Positions 33,261 through 45,700 of a stretch of 64,000 bases of DNA are shown one piece after another; position 1 is the first letter of the stretch, and the number at the start of each line of letters is the position of its first letter. The position numbers and the translations under genes are program-made. Below the pieces are notes generated by a model, which searched no databases, was not told the DNA's origin, and saw only the letters and a list, made by a program, of their open reading frames with translations. The stretch lies in assembly GCA_021229015.1 (NCBI GenBank), contig CM037783.1, forward strand, positions 1,456,725 through 1,520,724. The letters run 5' to 3'. This DNA is from Solen grandis (Eukaryota > Mollusca > Bivalvia > Adapedonta > Solenidae).

Positions 33261-33941
33261 CAATAAGCTGTAGAAACAACAAATGTTTCCAGAAGGAAGA
33301 TGTAGTATGGCATCGGCTTTTACTCTATCTAACAGACATTGGGTGCATCAAAGCAAGAACACTAATTGTTAAAAAAATGTTTCGAGTAAATTGCTCAACC
33401 ATTTTCTATCAGACATGGAGACACTAAATGGCAACCGCTTAGATCCTTTATCATTATATTGATCTTAAGAGAACATATGGTCGCATATTTGCCATCTTTC
33501 AGTGTATTTACTGAGATGGTAATTTACATATGCATATTATATTTGAAATATTATGACGGTAAAGTAAAAGTTTTAGACATGTCTTGCGATTTATTAATTC
33601 CCTACTATATATGAAAATATGTTCCCCTAAATGTATATGAGTAAAGTCCAGCTTCATTTCAAATCATTTTAAACTCTTTAGCAATATTCTAGATATCTTA
33701 ATATTTGAATCTTGTTTAAGCCATTTACGAATTACTTTAATAAACATAAAACGAAGAGACACATGCTAAGGTGTTTCATATAGAAAATATTGGTTAAATA
33801 TGTGTCGTTGCAAAGTTATGTGTCCGTCTGTTGCAAGAATTTGGCCGTGACTGCGAAGGGTGGCTGGCTATTCAAATCACGATGTTCATCACATTGAAAA
33901 TCAGATATAAATAAACATCTTTTTTTTTCTCAATATTTTAG

Positions 33942-34076
33942 CATGTTGATTTTTACCCTGACCCTGAAGCGACGATCCCTTTTTCACATCCTCAACACAT
34001 TGCTTCCGGTAATCATCATGGCCACCTTCACCTGTTTTGTGTTCAAGCTCCCTCCTGAATCCGGAGACACTTACAG
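33942..34076 (+). pseudogene. Receptor exon: TM1
   Basis: Acceptor ATATTTTAG, donor GTGATA. It encodes IFTLTLKRRSLFHILNTLLP, then VIIMATFTCFVFKLPPESGD, matching (L)x(I)RRxPLFYxxNLIIPxxxxxxLTxxVFyLPxxSGE of nicotinic receptors. The conserved Pro of TM1 is present. Frame intact. Confidence 0.85.
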
Positions 34077-35670
34077 GTGATACAACTGTTGTAGCAAACA
34101 TCTTCTGACAAGTTCCGGTGGACATATAAGATAAGTAGATACTACACGAATCTTGTCTTACCCCATGAATATTCATGTATGAATTAAAGACTTGATGAAA
34201 ATCAATTTACTTAACCTAATAATAGGGTTTTCTTACGCAGAACTGTGTAGAATCCGATCAATAATAATTTATAAGGAAACAGAGGGGACTTTAATCAGTC
34301 AGCTTCCAGGAACTTTGGGTATTCTCTGATTGCCATTGCGTCAAAATGAGTCGGTTTATGGTAAAGGGTTAGAATGGTACTCTATCAAATGTTGCTGTTG
34401 TTCAAATGTTAACCATCATCAGAAAGCGTATTAAACATAATTTGATCTTGAGGTTTGGGGCAAACAAACAAACAACAACAACAACAACAAAAACAACATA
34501 AAACCAAACAGTTAGAAAAAAAATGTGATTTTGTTTTCAAAGGCATTTTTGCTTTCAAATCAAGTTTGTAACTCGTTAGTTTACATGGAAGTTTATATTC
34601 TTGAAAATATACAGAAACGATAAATTACAATGTATAAAAAATTAAAACATTGGACCAATAGTTTAACGAATTTAAACAAAAAATAAAAAAGATACTCGGC
34701 CGTGGTAACCAGCTTGATGATTAGTGTCTGAATGGTTTAACATGTAATAGATTTTGTTTTTGGTTTAATAGTTGTGTAATTCCTGTGTCGGTGCAGCTCT
34801 TTGAAATACCACGGATCCAAATAATTTGTCCAATCTTGGTAGACACTTACAGCCTTAAAACATCTGCGCATTAGACTTAGTTTTGCGGGCTACAAAACGT
34901 AACCGGATGTTACGTTTTTGTTGAATATAGGATCTGTCAGGGTCGAACAATCAATTCCGAAATCTATGTGTTTCCTATTTTTTTGCGTTCTACTCTTACA
35001 GCTTACCTTATAAATGGGCAGTATCTTACTATTCGGGACAAATCCTTCGCAGGAGGAGAAAACTTCAACTTTTAAAACAAACAGAGATCTAAAGGACTCG
35101 TTTCCGCAACTCCTTTCTTTTGACTAATTTTACAATGACCAATGGGAACTTATAAAGTATATAATAACCAATGAAAATCCTAATTTTATTCCGCTTCATT
35201 ACTGTGTGTTTCACAAGAGGTCAGGGTGAAAATAAACGACCTAACGGCCGAAAAAGAAATAAGTAATTACATCTAAGTGATAGAATTTTTCACTTTCCCG
35301 GGATCCTTTTCCCGTAAAAAAATGGATAACTCCTAATTATGTGACAAGACGGACACGACAAGTGTAATTTTATTAGACCTCTCTGTCCACAAGGCGCCAG
35401 ACTGTACAAAGGCAGTCACTTTATAAGTCATAACGATATTTTGCAGCAGCAGACCGAGCCCATGTCCTCCTGATAACGGATTATCAGCAAACCTTTAAAA
35501 TGTTATATATTTTAGAGGGGGTGGGATGTAAATAAAAATCAATATATCTGGTAAATGTAAATATTTCAATTGGATCTGCATACTGTTCGAAATAATGTTG
35601 AAAAGTATTTTTATTTATGCAAACGTTATTTCGTTGTTTTCACACGTGAACTTGTGTAAATACTTTAATC
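34077..35670. other. Intronic; expected TM2 exon not found
   Basis: TM1 and TM3 exons bracket this stretch, yet no pore-lining TM2 frame (E-K-x-x-L-x-x-S/T...V-L-L...) could be read on the plus strand. It holds an (AAC)n patch at 34470-34497 only. Confidence 0.45.
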
Positions 35671-35804
35671 AGCCCTGCGTTCAGTAACCGTTTAAAGTTC
35701 CCAACGTTAGCGTTTGCACCCTTGTTGTACCGTAGCGTATAGAGTGTAAGCAGGACACCAAATCCATAACAGTTGCGAGTGTTATGGCTAACTGAACGCA
35801 GGGC
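35671..35804. mobile_element. Small hairpin/MITE-like inverted repeat
   Basis: AGCCCTGCGTTCAGTAACCG on the left pairs with a right end whose reverse complement is AGCCCTGCGTTCAGTTAGCC. About 134 bp in total. No clear target duplication. Confidence 0.55.
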
Positions 35805-35871
35805 TAATCTACGTCCAAATTATAAAAAAAAGGTTCGGCATACTTCATCAAACAAGCATATATCCACATAG

Positions 35872-36068
35872 CCACTTTAGCCACATACTTGACGATCATT
35901 TTGATGCTGAGCTCTCTGTCCGTTGTGTTCACCATAATAGTGCTGGACATTTACCTCAACCCCGAGGATGACGAGTTGCCCCCTGATTTGAAACAAACAT
36001 TGACGAGTTCATTTCTTGTGAAAATAGCCTTCTGGAAGCGTACGATGTTCGGTCAAAAGAAGCAATAA
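35872..36068 (+). pseudogene. Receptor exon: TM3 and start of the cytoplasmic loop
   Basis: Acceptor CCACATAG. It encodes TLATYLTIILMLSSLSVVFT, then IIVLDIYLNPEDDELPPDLK, then TLTSSFLVKIAFWKR, corresponding to TM3 and the post-TM3 segment (VLN.H.R.P....P......F...LP..L...R). The frame meets TAA at 36066-36068 unless a donor lies shortly before it. Confidence 0.8.
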
Positions 36069-37020
36069 TTTCTTACCCGATATTTGTTAGAATTGGTAGT
36101 GTGTTTGTATTTATTCATCGTATGATACCCACGGCTGCCTATCACGTGCCTTCTGTGGGGTGTCTGGCTAGCACTTCGTCGTTGTAAAGATAAGCCACTA
36201 ATAAAAGTTATGTTTATACAAATGAGTTCTGTTCAGTCGGGATACATAAAATCTAATCGTTAAAATCTGGTTGACATCTGATATATGATAATTCGTGTTT
36301 GATAAATGTTGTGAGAACTTTTGGTCAGATCTTTTTTCTTTCATTTGCATACTTGCAGTATTTTGATATTGTTTAGTGTATTTTGTTATTTTTTTTTTAC
36401 AATAAAATATGTATTAACTATGTTAATCAGGCAGACGTAGCAGCTACCACTGTACTTTCTTATATGTTATATTTTTTAGATGGCGATAGCCGTCTTATGC
36501 TGAAGAACGAAATCAGGCCTTGCTAATTTGCATATTTTCCACAACAATTTTAACTGTACCTCTCCACGCTTAGTGCGGATCCATGCAATGCGATTCTGCG
36601 CTAACGAATACGAGTGGAATATGTTACACAGACGTTTAAATCATAACCGTAACCGCTTTTAGTGTGTTATTGTTTGTTAACATGTTTTCTTTTGCCATTA
36701 TTTTGCACTGGAAGCATCAATTTTAAGCGTGAAAAAAATATCCGTGACATTTCTTAACCAGAACAGCAACCCATCTTACGTACATGAAGATCTACTCCTG
36801 TAAAAAGAAAAAGTAGTGCTCCGTATGTATGTAATTGACCTAAAGTAGTCCACACAATATTTTGCATGATGCCGATTTAGGTTCCTCCCAGGGCATTTCT
36901 TAACTTTGAAATAGATAGGCAAACATTCTACTATCTTAGATAATCAAATACCTGGTCAATTTCTACATATACAAAACAACAGATAGAATTCGCTAGCACT
37001 AGAGAAAGGGAATGACCTAC
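36069..37020. other. Intronic, nothing recognised
   Basis: AT-rich. No exon supported on the plus strand. Confidence 0.35.
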
Positions 37021-37228
37021 TTAGGTATGCAGCTCTTTATGAATGAAAGGTTCATGACCTTTACTCCGGAATATTATGCTACAAACAGAACTTCTGTAGC
37101 AACAGCGGGTGGAGTTTTTGTCGTCATGTGACTGCTTCAATAACGTCAGAAATTCTGGGTTTAGAATGTTAATCCCGTCGCCGTCTGTCAGCGCATTGTG
37201 CGCTTTGATTTTAATTGTCCCCATACTA
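37021..37228 (-). CDS. Unassigned candidate exon on the opposite strand
   Basis: An open minus-strand frame after a possible acceptor (GTCCCAG then TAGTATGG) reads MGTIKIKAHNALTDGDGINI, then LNPEFLTLLKQSHDD, and stops at 37021. The ALTDGDG...EFLTLL part resembles an EF-hand with one extra residue, but the following Cys-rich text does not. Its phase does not continue the cadherin-like gene upstream (39599-56510). It may be chance. It lies in the intron between the receptor TM3 and TM4 exons. Confidence 0.25.
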
Positions 37229-37791
37229 CTGGGACATTCATTTACGGGAAATACGGTATGAAATAATGCACAACTCTTTATAATGCAGGCTTTTGTTTTA
37301 TTGCATATACATTTTGTACACAGTATTAAATAATTATCTGCATATTCAGTGTCTAAAATATTCAACAAGTACTTACTTTTATGGTTGATATGAGATGCAA
37401 TCTAAAACAAGTCATGTCTGTGCGACGTGAACGCCTCTTGTCAAATAATGATAGAAACTTAAACTGGTTGATGTTCTATATTTTCGAGGATCGCACATAG
37501 AGATGTAGCTATGGTTTAATTTTACAATCCATAGGGTTAGGGCTACGGCCACCATTCATACCCCTTCATATCGATGTTCTAAATCCACTTCCAAAACTTG
37601 CTGTCGCAAAGAAAGACATTGTTCTGATCGTATACGCCCCCACCTTACCCACACATTGCAAATAACCATTTAACTAATTTAAGATCGTGTAAGGTAATCA
37701 ATGTCATTATATTATATATTTACAGGAGAAAGGTGTTGCAGAAAATGGAGGGATACATCAAAGCGCGTTAACAGGGTAACAGTGATCAGGG

Positions 37792-38016
37792 AGGAAGAAG
37801 TTGCAGGAACGAATGAAAACGCTCAATCATGATAACAGGAAGTCCGAAGACAGTCAGGACAATGAGACAAATAGTGATGAACAGAAGATGTATTCGTGGA
37901 AAGAAGTTGCACTTATCTTAGATAGATGTTTTATGTATGCTTTTATCATGATGGTTGCCATTTGCACCGCAGTATGTATTGGGGATGTTAGCATCAAATT
38001 CATAGGTAAAGCCTGA
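37792..38016 (+). pseudogene. Receptor last exon: end of cytoplasmic loop, TM4, stop
   Basis: The frame carries an acidic/polar loop (NRKSEDSQDNETNSDEQKMY) and then SWKEVALILDRCFMYAFIMM, matching the DW..VA.V.DR.F...F. signature of nicotinic TM4, and ends in a short tail IKFIGKA. It is open from about 37790; upstream text to the TATTTACAG at 37725 would need a frameshift. The acceptor is either TGATCAG (37785-37791) or GTTGCAG (37800-37806). Confidence 0.8.
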
Positions 38017-38100
38017 ATCATACCTTATGGCGACATTTGCATAAAGATCTCACTTTTACTGAGGTCACCGCATGTTAACCATAAGGTCTCGAAATCGGTC

Positions 38101-38200
38101 NNNNNNNNNNNNNNNNNNNNNNNNNNNNNNNNNNNNNNNNNNNNNNNNNNNNNNNNNNNNNNNNNNNNNNNNNNNNNNNNNNNNNNNNNNNNNNNNNNNN
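38101..38200. other. Assembly gap
   Basis: One hundred N, the usual placeholder for a gap of unknown size, at the edge of a tandem-repeat element. Confidence 0.99.
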
Positions 38201-39433
38201 TATAATAATAGTCAAAAATAAAAATAAAATACCTTGATAGTCTTATACCCCTAAATATTTTATGAAGTCTAAAATCAATCCCATGTCTAGTTACTGAGAC
38301 ATAAGCATAATAACACGGTGCGTGCAAAACCTTAACCAAGTATCCAAGTTAGAAAAGGGCCATAATTTGTATAAAATTCAGTCCAAAAGTTATCCTCCTT
38401 GGTTTTCTGATGCCCCTGAATACACTTCTTAACTTTCTAATCAATACCATTAACAATTTCTGAAATATAATCTGCATAGTAGCTTGAATGCAAAACATTA
38501 ACCAAAATTTCTAAGTTAAAAGGTGCCATAATTTGTAATATATTCCATCAAAAGTTATTTAACTTGATAGTATGATACCCTTAAACGTATTAAAATGTTT
38601 AAAAAAAATCACATGCCTGGATACTGAGATATAAGCATGAAAGTATCTTTTAGCAAAACTTTATCCGAAATTTCTAAGTTAAAAAAGGGGCCATAACTGC
38701 CTATATATTCCATCAAAAGTTATCTAAGTTGATAGTATGATACCCTTAAACGTATTAAAGATGTTTCAAAATCAATCACATGCCTGGATACTGAGATATA
38801 AGCATGAAAGTACCTTGCATGCAAAACTTTAACCATAATTTCTAAGATAAAAAGGGGCCATAATTTGTAATATATTCAATCTAGAGTTATCTACCTAGAA
38901 AGCATGATACCCCTAAACATATTAAAGATGTTTCAAACCAATCACATGCCTGGGTACTGAGATACAAGCTGGATAGTAGCATGCATGCAAAACTATAAAT
39001 CAAATTTTTTAAATTAAAAAGGGGCCATAATCTGTAATGTATTCCATCAAGAGTAAACTACCTTGATTGTCTGATGCCCCTTAACATATCCATAAACTTT
39101 CAAGTCAATACCATGAATGGTTATTGAGATACAAGCTGGATAGTAGCTTGCATGCAAAACTTTAACTATATTTTCTATTGCATGCAAAACTTTAACCAGA
39201 ATTTCTAAGTTAAAAAGGGGCCATAATTTATATTATATTCAGTCAAGAGTTATCTACCTTGGTTGTCTGATGCCCCTGAACATATTTATAAACTTTCAAG
39301 TCATTACCATAAATGGTTACTGAGATATAAGGTTGATAGTAACGTGCATGCAAAACTTTAACCAAAAACTGCAACGCTGACGCCGACGCAAGGGCGACTA
39401 CAATAGCTCTCATATTCTTCGAATAGTCGAGCT
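38201..39433 (-). mobile_element. Tandem-repeat mobile element (pearl/Helentron-like?), copy 2
   Basis: Reverse orientation relative to 16557-17716. Tandem units carry 'aaaaggggccataatttgta', 'agttatctaccttg' and 'ggatactgagatataagcat'. The end 'cgacgcaagggcgactacaa' and 'tagctctcatattcttcgaa' followed by tagtcgagct at 39424-39433 is the mirror of the start of copy 1. The other end is lost in the assembly gap. Confidence 0.65.
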
Positions 39434-39598
39434 AAAAATTGTGGGTTTTTGTTGTTGTTGTTGTTGTTTTTATTTTATTTTTATTTATTTATTATTTTTT
39501 TTTCATTTTTACCAGTCAGAGTAGGATTAGCATATAGGGTTAAAATGTGATGCAATAATTTCGAAATCTACAAAAATAGATCCACTCTGTATGCTTAC

Positions 39599-39751
39599 TG
39601 AAGTAGTTTCCGGTTGCGTCAGTACTAAAAAAGCCAGGGTCCGGTGTGAATGTATACTCGTATATCAGACCGTCGTTTTCATTATCCGTGTACATGATGG
39701 AAAATATTGTGTCTGTGTCAGCCACGTGATCCGTATTCAGGATGATTGTGT
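39599..39751 (-). CDS. Cadherin-like gene, most 3' exon found
   Basis: 153 nt, phase 1/1, acceptor TTTATAG, donor GTAAGC. ILNTDHVADTDTIFSIMYTD, then NENDGLIYEYTFTPDPGFFS, TDATGNYF is a clear first half of a cadherin repeat. The next exon is not identified and may be lost in the gap at 38101-38200. Confidence 0.85.
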
Positions 39752-42700
39752 CTATAAATAAAAAACAAAACATATATTTAACAATTTTAGTTAAAAGATT
39801 GGTCATATCTTCAACAGTTAAGAGATAATAATTACTATTTTCTAGGAAAGAAGATAATTTTACCCAAAATTGGAAAATACAGAGTACTCGAGAAAAAAAA
39901 AAGAACATGAATTACAAAGAACATCTATTAGATGTTCATATAAGACCGTGTTTGATTATTCGTAGTTTACTATAATTGCACATGAAAGATATTTTGTTAG
40001 AAAAAATATTTATTTATTTTTCTTTGGGAGGAAATATTGGTCTTTATTGGAAACGAACTTTATGTTACTCTGTATATGATTGATTTAAAGATGTGTGTGT
40101 TTTCCTGGAATGTACAGCTGTTTGTTCCCTGCTTGGCGATCAGCATATCTGTCTCAAGTAACCTTCGTCTCCAAACAACTGAAAGACTGCCGGAGGAACG
40201 TTTAACCCCAAAACCAACATGGTTTCACAACAAGTATAACAATTTTGTGTTGCTCCATCGCAGTCATAAGACCTAATGTCCAGTGTTTAGAACGTCAGCC
40301 TTGGCACTTGTGTGTTCGATCCCTTGTCGCGATATGATAAAGTCGTAAGAAAAAGTTCTGCATGGTGTATCTCCTTTTTATACTTTTGGTATATTTCATA
40401 GACTGCGTGGACTAGTACATGTATCAGGGTAACTTTACTGGATATAGAAGTATTAGGTAAGCCCTGGACAGGGCATTCGGGAAGCGCCGACAAAACATAA
40501 ACATGTGTTCCTTGGAACACATGTGTCATCTGCTGAAAGAAGCATGACGGAAAAAATGTGAATACAAAGTGTGACAGAAAGAGTGTGACAGACAGATTAC
40601 GGAGATGTGATCCTTATGTGTCACCTCTGCTAACAGTAGGTGACACAAAACTATTATAAAAGTATAAGTCAAGAAAATAAATAATAATAATTTCTCCAAT
40701 TTATCGAAATAATGTTCAACTGCTTCCACTTCTCCAATTATTCATGGTGACAGTTTATCATGGCAGGGAATCACGTGACTTTTGTCATAACAGGTACTGA
40801 TAATATGGCGAATTGGCGGACCCGTTTTCAGGTAATTTTACATAATATTATTTATACTTACCTGCAATACCTGCCGCAGCCTACGCGTAATGGAATATTG
40901 TGATTGGCTATACCTTATTTTTATGCTAGAAGTTTTCTCAACACTCAATCATTCGACCGCCATTTCCAAATTTGACAATTATTTTGTGGGTAACTTGCAC
41001 GCAAAAATTGTATTTTTTATCAAAATGGTGATATAAGGGCTAAATAATACTGGAAAGGGTCATTATATGACTTTATTTCTTCATGTCGAATTTTAATTGC
41101 CTACTTTCCTTCATGATCAAAAGTGGAAAACGATTTTGGTAACGTCCACTTCATAAAGTAGGACTCGTTTTACATTTCTGCTGCGGAAAAGAAAATGGCC
41201 AATCAAAATTTAACATGCAGAAAGTTAAAATTTTAAATAAAGAAATTGTATAATTCTGGGCTAATTGAACCTTGTATCACCAATGTCCTGTTATATATTA
41301 CACCTTACTTAGTTATGCATACACTACACTGTAGAAGGAAAACCCTATTTCAAGAATAACTTGTTTACTGGTATTGTTCTTGAGTGTTCTATTAAGGAGA
41401 TCCCTATTCTAAAAATAACTTGTTTACTGGAATTTCCTTTCTTTCTATGGAAATTTCAGAAGTATTATGCAACATGTTTACTCTTTAGAACATTTTTTTT
41501 GGAGTATAGTATGGTTGTTTCTAGAATATTTTTCTCAAGTGTATGTATATATAATGAAGGGGAATCTGAGGGATCAGCAGACTTGTTTTGGACAATATTT
41601 CATTCCGCGTAGGCTGCGGCAGGTCTTGTACGTATATATATATATACCTGAAAAGTGGGTTTGAATCGAAGGTTTTAGTCCGCCATATTGTTAGCGCGCC
41701 TTACCACAAAAGTCACGTGATTCTCTGTCGCTGTCTATAATCAATGCTTTGCTGCGCGTGTATGACGTCCTGTAACGGGTTTCTCAGAATGAACATGGTG
41801 GATGTTCTAAACCACACATACTCACGCGGTAGAATTCATTATGTTGAAAATAACACGTAACTAAATTGACATTGTTTTATATGAACACTTATAGTTAGTT
41901 GACCAGCCCAAACACACACTCACTAGTAACCACACCATTTCCCTATAACATGGTGATTAACGATATTCCAATTAGGCATTTACTCTACTTTACTCTAAAC
42001 TAAATCGATAGAACTGTCTTTGATTGGTCAACATTGTGCAAGAGCTTGGGTCACTTTCTTTTGAGTTTTTTGTAGATAAATATGGTCGTTTGAAAGTACA
42101 TGTAGACTACATACTGTTAAGATTTCTCCAGACCGGAGCTTGGTTCTCAATGACATAAAATGTGAAGGTAGCCTCGTCACTGGATCCATAAGCATCCTCG
42201 CACCTGATCAGGATGTCGTAATGGTCATGCGTGTCGTAGTTGAGACATCCAATGTTAAGGTCACAGAAGTAGGCCCCAAGAGCACTGGTGGAATATTTGT
42301 AACCACAATCTGGTGTCTGGCAGGCAAGACGGTACAATGTGTAAGCTGAAAGAAAAATAGCATGTAGAATATAATAAGAAAAAAAAATGAAATATAATAT
42401 CAAAATAAAGAAGAAAATATACATTTGCATCTCTATTTGGCATATATATAATGTATATTATTTTGGTCCTTGTGTAATTCCAGCGAGACTTTTCAATATA
42501 ATTTACATACGTTTTCTTATGCACTTGTACACCTGAACACTGGAGATACACTGGCGCTAGAACCGCAGAATTACCACACACATTGGAATCTTAATTAATA
42601 TCAAAGATTTGTACGATTTAAGAAAAATAAGTGTCGTTTTCCTCACTGTATATTGAAACATAGTAAGGAACGAAGTCTGCCATTACTTGATTATGAAGTA

Positions 42701-45700
42701 AGTGTATGCTACCATCATATTCTATGCACGGTTCGATTAGACAGATATTCAATTAATACATAGTATAATATGGTATTTCCAGTGGAAATTCCCGGAAAAA
42801 AGCGGAAGTTGAGAGTGGAACATATTTAAAAAGATATACTAAATGTGACATTGTTATTACTTCGTTAATGGTTGCCTTTTGACAATGATTCGTTACACCA
42901 TGTGTTAAATGAATATCAGGTTGATCGATTAGTGCATAGACTTTAATGGCATAAATTCATTCATAACTACGGTGGCATAGAGGTGACACGCATTTCTCTT
43001 TTTTATGTAGAGGGAACGATATAATAAGTCGAGGGAACGAGATAATTATCTCGAGGGAACGAGTTAATTATCTCGAGGGAACGACTTATTATCTCGATGG
43101 AACTAGATAATAAGTCGAGGGAACGAGTTAATTATCTCGAGGGAACAACTTATTATCTCGAGGGAATCATATTTCTTGTTACAACTGTCATTCAAGATAT
43201 TCAGAGACGATCATATTGTTATGTATATACGAGAAAGACTTTCTAATCGCCAAATTATGTTATGCTGAACACACAGGACGCATCCGTTTCCGTAAAGCCA
43301 ATCACATAAATGTTTGTACTCGTTTGATTTGGAAAGGAGAAAATTTAAGTGATATCAAAACAGTTAAGGATTTAATTCTGAACGTATTCAGTTAGTATGT
43401 AGGTTGTCTCAGTACGATGGACCGTTAATCCCATTAAACAAATAAACACGGACTCAACATACGGACTCTTGATATTTGATTGGTTGCTCGTTCCCTCGAG
43501 ATAATTAACTCGTTCCCTCGACTTATTATCTCGTTCCCTCAACTTACTATCTCGTTCCCTCGGTCTAATAAGTCGTTCTCTCGAGATAACTAACTCGTTC
43601 CCATGACGTATTATCTCGTTCTCTCGAGATAATAAGTCGTTCCCTCGAGATAAATAACTTGTTCGCTTGACTTACTATCTCGTTCCCTCGACATAAAAAA
43701 GAGTAGTGTATGTCACCTCTATACCAACGTACATAACATCTAAGTAACAAAAGTGTTACTTAACACTTGTACAATGTTACGACCTTCGTAATCAAGTTGT
43801 GTCAGATTCCGTTCCTTAATATGTTCATAATACAGTATAAAGGGACAAAAACCGCAAGTGCCGGTGTGGAGAAATGAAACAAAGATTTTGTTAGGAAAGG
43901 ATTGCGACAGAAATATGGTGTATTTTGATTCGTTCTTTAATCTAAAGGAGAAGACATAGTGTATTCTTATTTGAACAGATGTTTGTGTATACTGCTTCAC
44001 CTTATTCATCGAAATATTAAAAATTTGCATTGGAAACCGTGCAGTTACATATCTAGCTTTATTGTTTTTGCTGTTTATTTCCACTTTTTACACGCAATGA
44101 ATACGCTTCCAAATATGGTATTGTGTACCACTACCAAACTTTGGGGCGGAACCATAAAGACGTGATTTCTATTAAGTCAAAATTCTTAATAATTCAGTGC
44201 AGCTTTTAACGGGCCCAGTTCAGTGATTTTGTTGTCTGAAAATGTAGGTTATGTTCTAAGCTGGTATTAGTATAAAATGCAAACAAACCACTTACAAGTC
44301 CTGCTGTACAATTCATCGTGTCGTAACTCAAACAGATTGCTCGCATTGGGTGTAATAGACACGATGTTGCACGTGACATTGTCTTCTCCGGCGTAATTGT
44401 AGTCGTAAACAACAAGAGTGTTGAGGAGGCGTTCGGAGTCGTCGTTCTCAGGGACGTAAATATCGTCAGGGAGACTCCTTATATCTATGTCCTGAGTGTA
44501 AAACAGTGTATGAAACAAGATGTGTGTTAAAACAGTAATGATGGATAATGACGAGGTTCGCTGTATGGACCCACATACCAAGTTTCAGTTTGGTAAATAC
44601 CACGATTTTGTTACTTAGATATCATGAATGAAGTCCACAGTTTATATGTTTCTCTCAACACTGTATCTATTTTGATATATTTGTGTTTGTCCTGCATGTT
44701 CGGGTTATGCTATGAAATAAAAAAAATGGAAGAAAGAAAGAAAATAACATTTCTTTGATTGAAACAGAGATGTCATAAGAGCAGTGCATTTTTTTTAAAA
44801 ACTTTTTTCTTGTTTGAAAGTTTGGTTAAACATATTTTGTTCCATTGACACAGTTCTTATTATAACAACAGTGGATAAGCAACATATGATAAACCTAGGT
44901 ACTGGTTGACACGTGTTGCTGCCAAATGACAAATCCGTATCAAACAGTTAACAGCTAGTGTTGGTTATCATGTTGTTCAATCGGAAAATGAGACATCGGT
45001 TGGAATCGACAACAGTCGTGCTATATACATGTATTGCGGGGCGTAGTGGATATACAATGTGAGTATTTGTACGGTTTTTGTATTTTCTAACCAGTTTGGG
45101 GTAATTTCAAAGCCCATCTAAAAGGTGACCTGCTGACAAACTGCTGGTCCTTTAACGCTTTATGTATGCTTATCGTAAATTTGAATGAAAAATGACCAAA
45201 AGTTTCGATGGGATGAGCCATTTGGCCAATCAGTTTTCTAGCTATATTGAATAATTTCAAACTACGTATCATTAATTTTAACATTCTGCCTGTTATTGGT
45301 CCAAATCACGGCTTCTCAAACGCCTTTCTTGAAGAGTTATAAGCTGTTAAAGTTGGCATGTCTTCGAAATTTGAGTAACAACGACAGGAGTTGGTAGCGA
45401 CTCATGGATTACGATGACATCAGTTGAATAGTCATGCATATTGAAGAAAGAATTATTTGAAAAATCATATGACATTGCCAAAGAATGTCGTATCTTGTCC
45501 TGAAAATTCCAAGCGATTACTTCATAAACATGGCATGTATATCTATTTATGTTTCACGGCATATCTGCTTGAAAAATTGAAAACAAAACTGTTCTCACCC
45601 TAAATCTGATTTCTTCGGGATAAATAGAATGTTACCTGAAAATTTGCTTGCAAAAAGGATATTTTCTTGATCATGACGTCATCAAAAATATAAAAATCAT

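Larger units (their letters stand above)
25904..38016 (+). pseudogene. Nicotinic acetylcholine receptor-like (Cys-loop) subunit, degraded gene
   Basis: Exons in order: signal peptide 25904-25949; LBD start 27792-27919; small exon 28496-28539; loop D/A-like exon 29465-29577; possible beta-strand exon 31408-31540; TM1 33942-34076; TM3 35872-36068; TM4 37792-38016. Such receptors are pentameric ligand-gated channels of the plasma membrane, and bivalves carry large expansions of them. Lesions: TAG at 27845 where LF..Y...RP requires Tyr; TGA at 29489 where W.D..L.W requires Trp; a one-base mismatch in phase between the 28496 and 29465 exons; no Cys-loop (C...FPFD.Q.C) exon; no TM2 exon between TM1 and TM3. 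I therefore infer a pseudogene. Sequence error or an unplaced exon is the alternative. Transmembrane exons themselves look well kept, suggesting recent decay. Confidence 0.75.
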
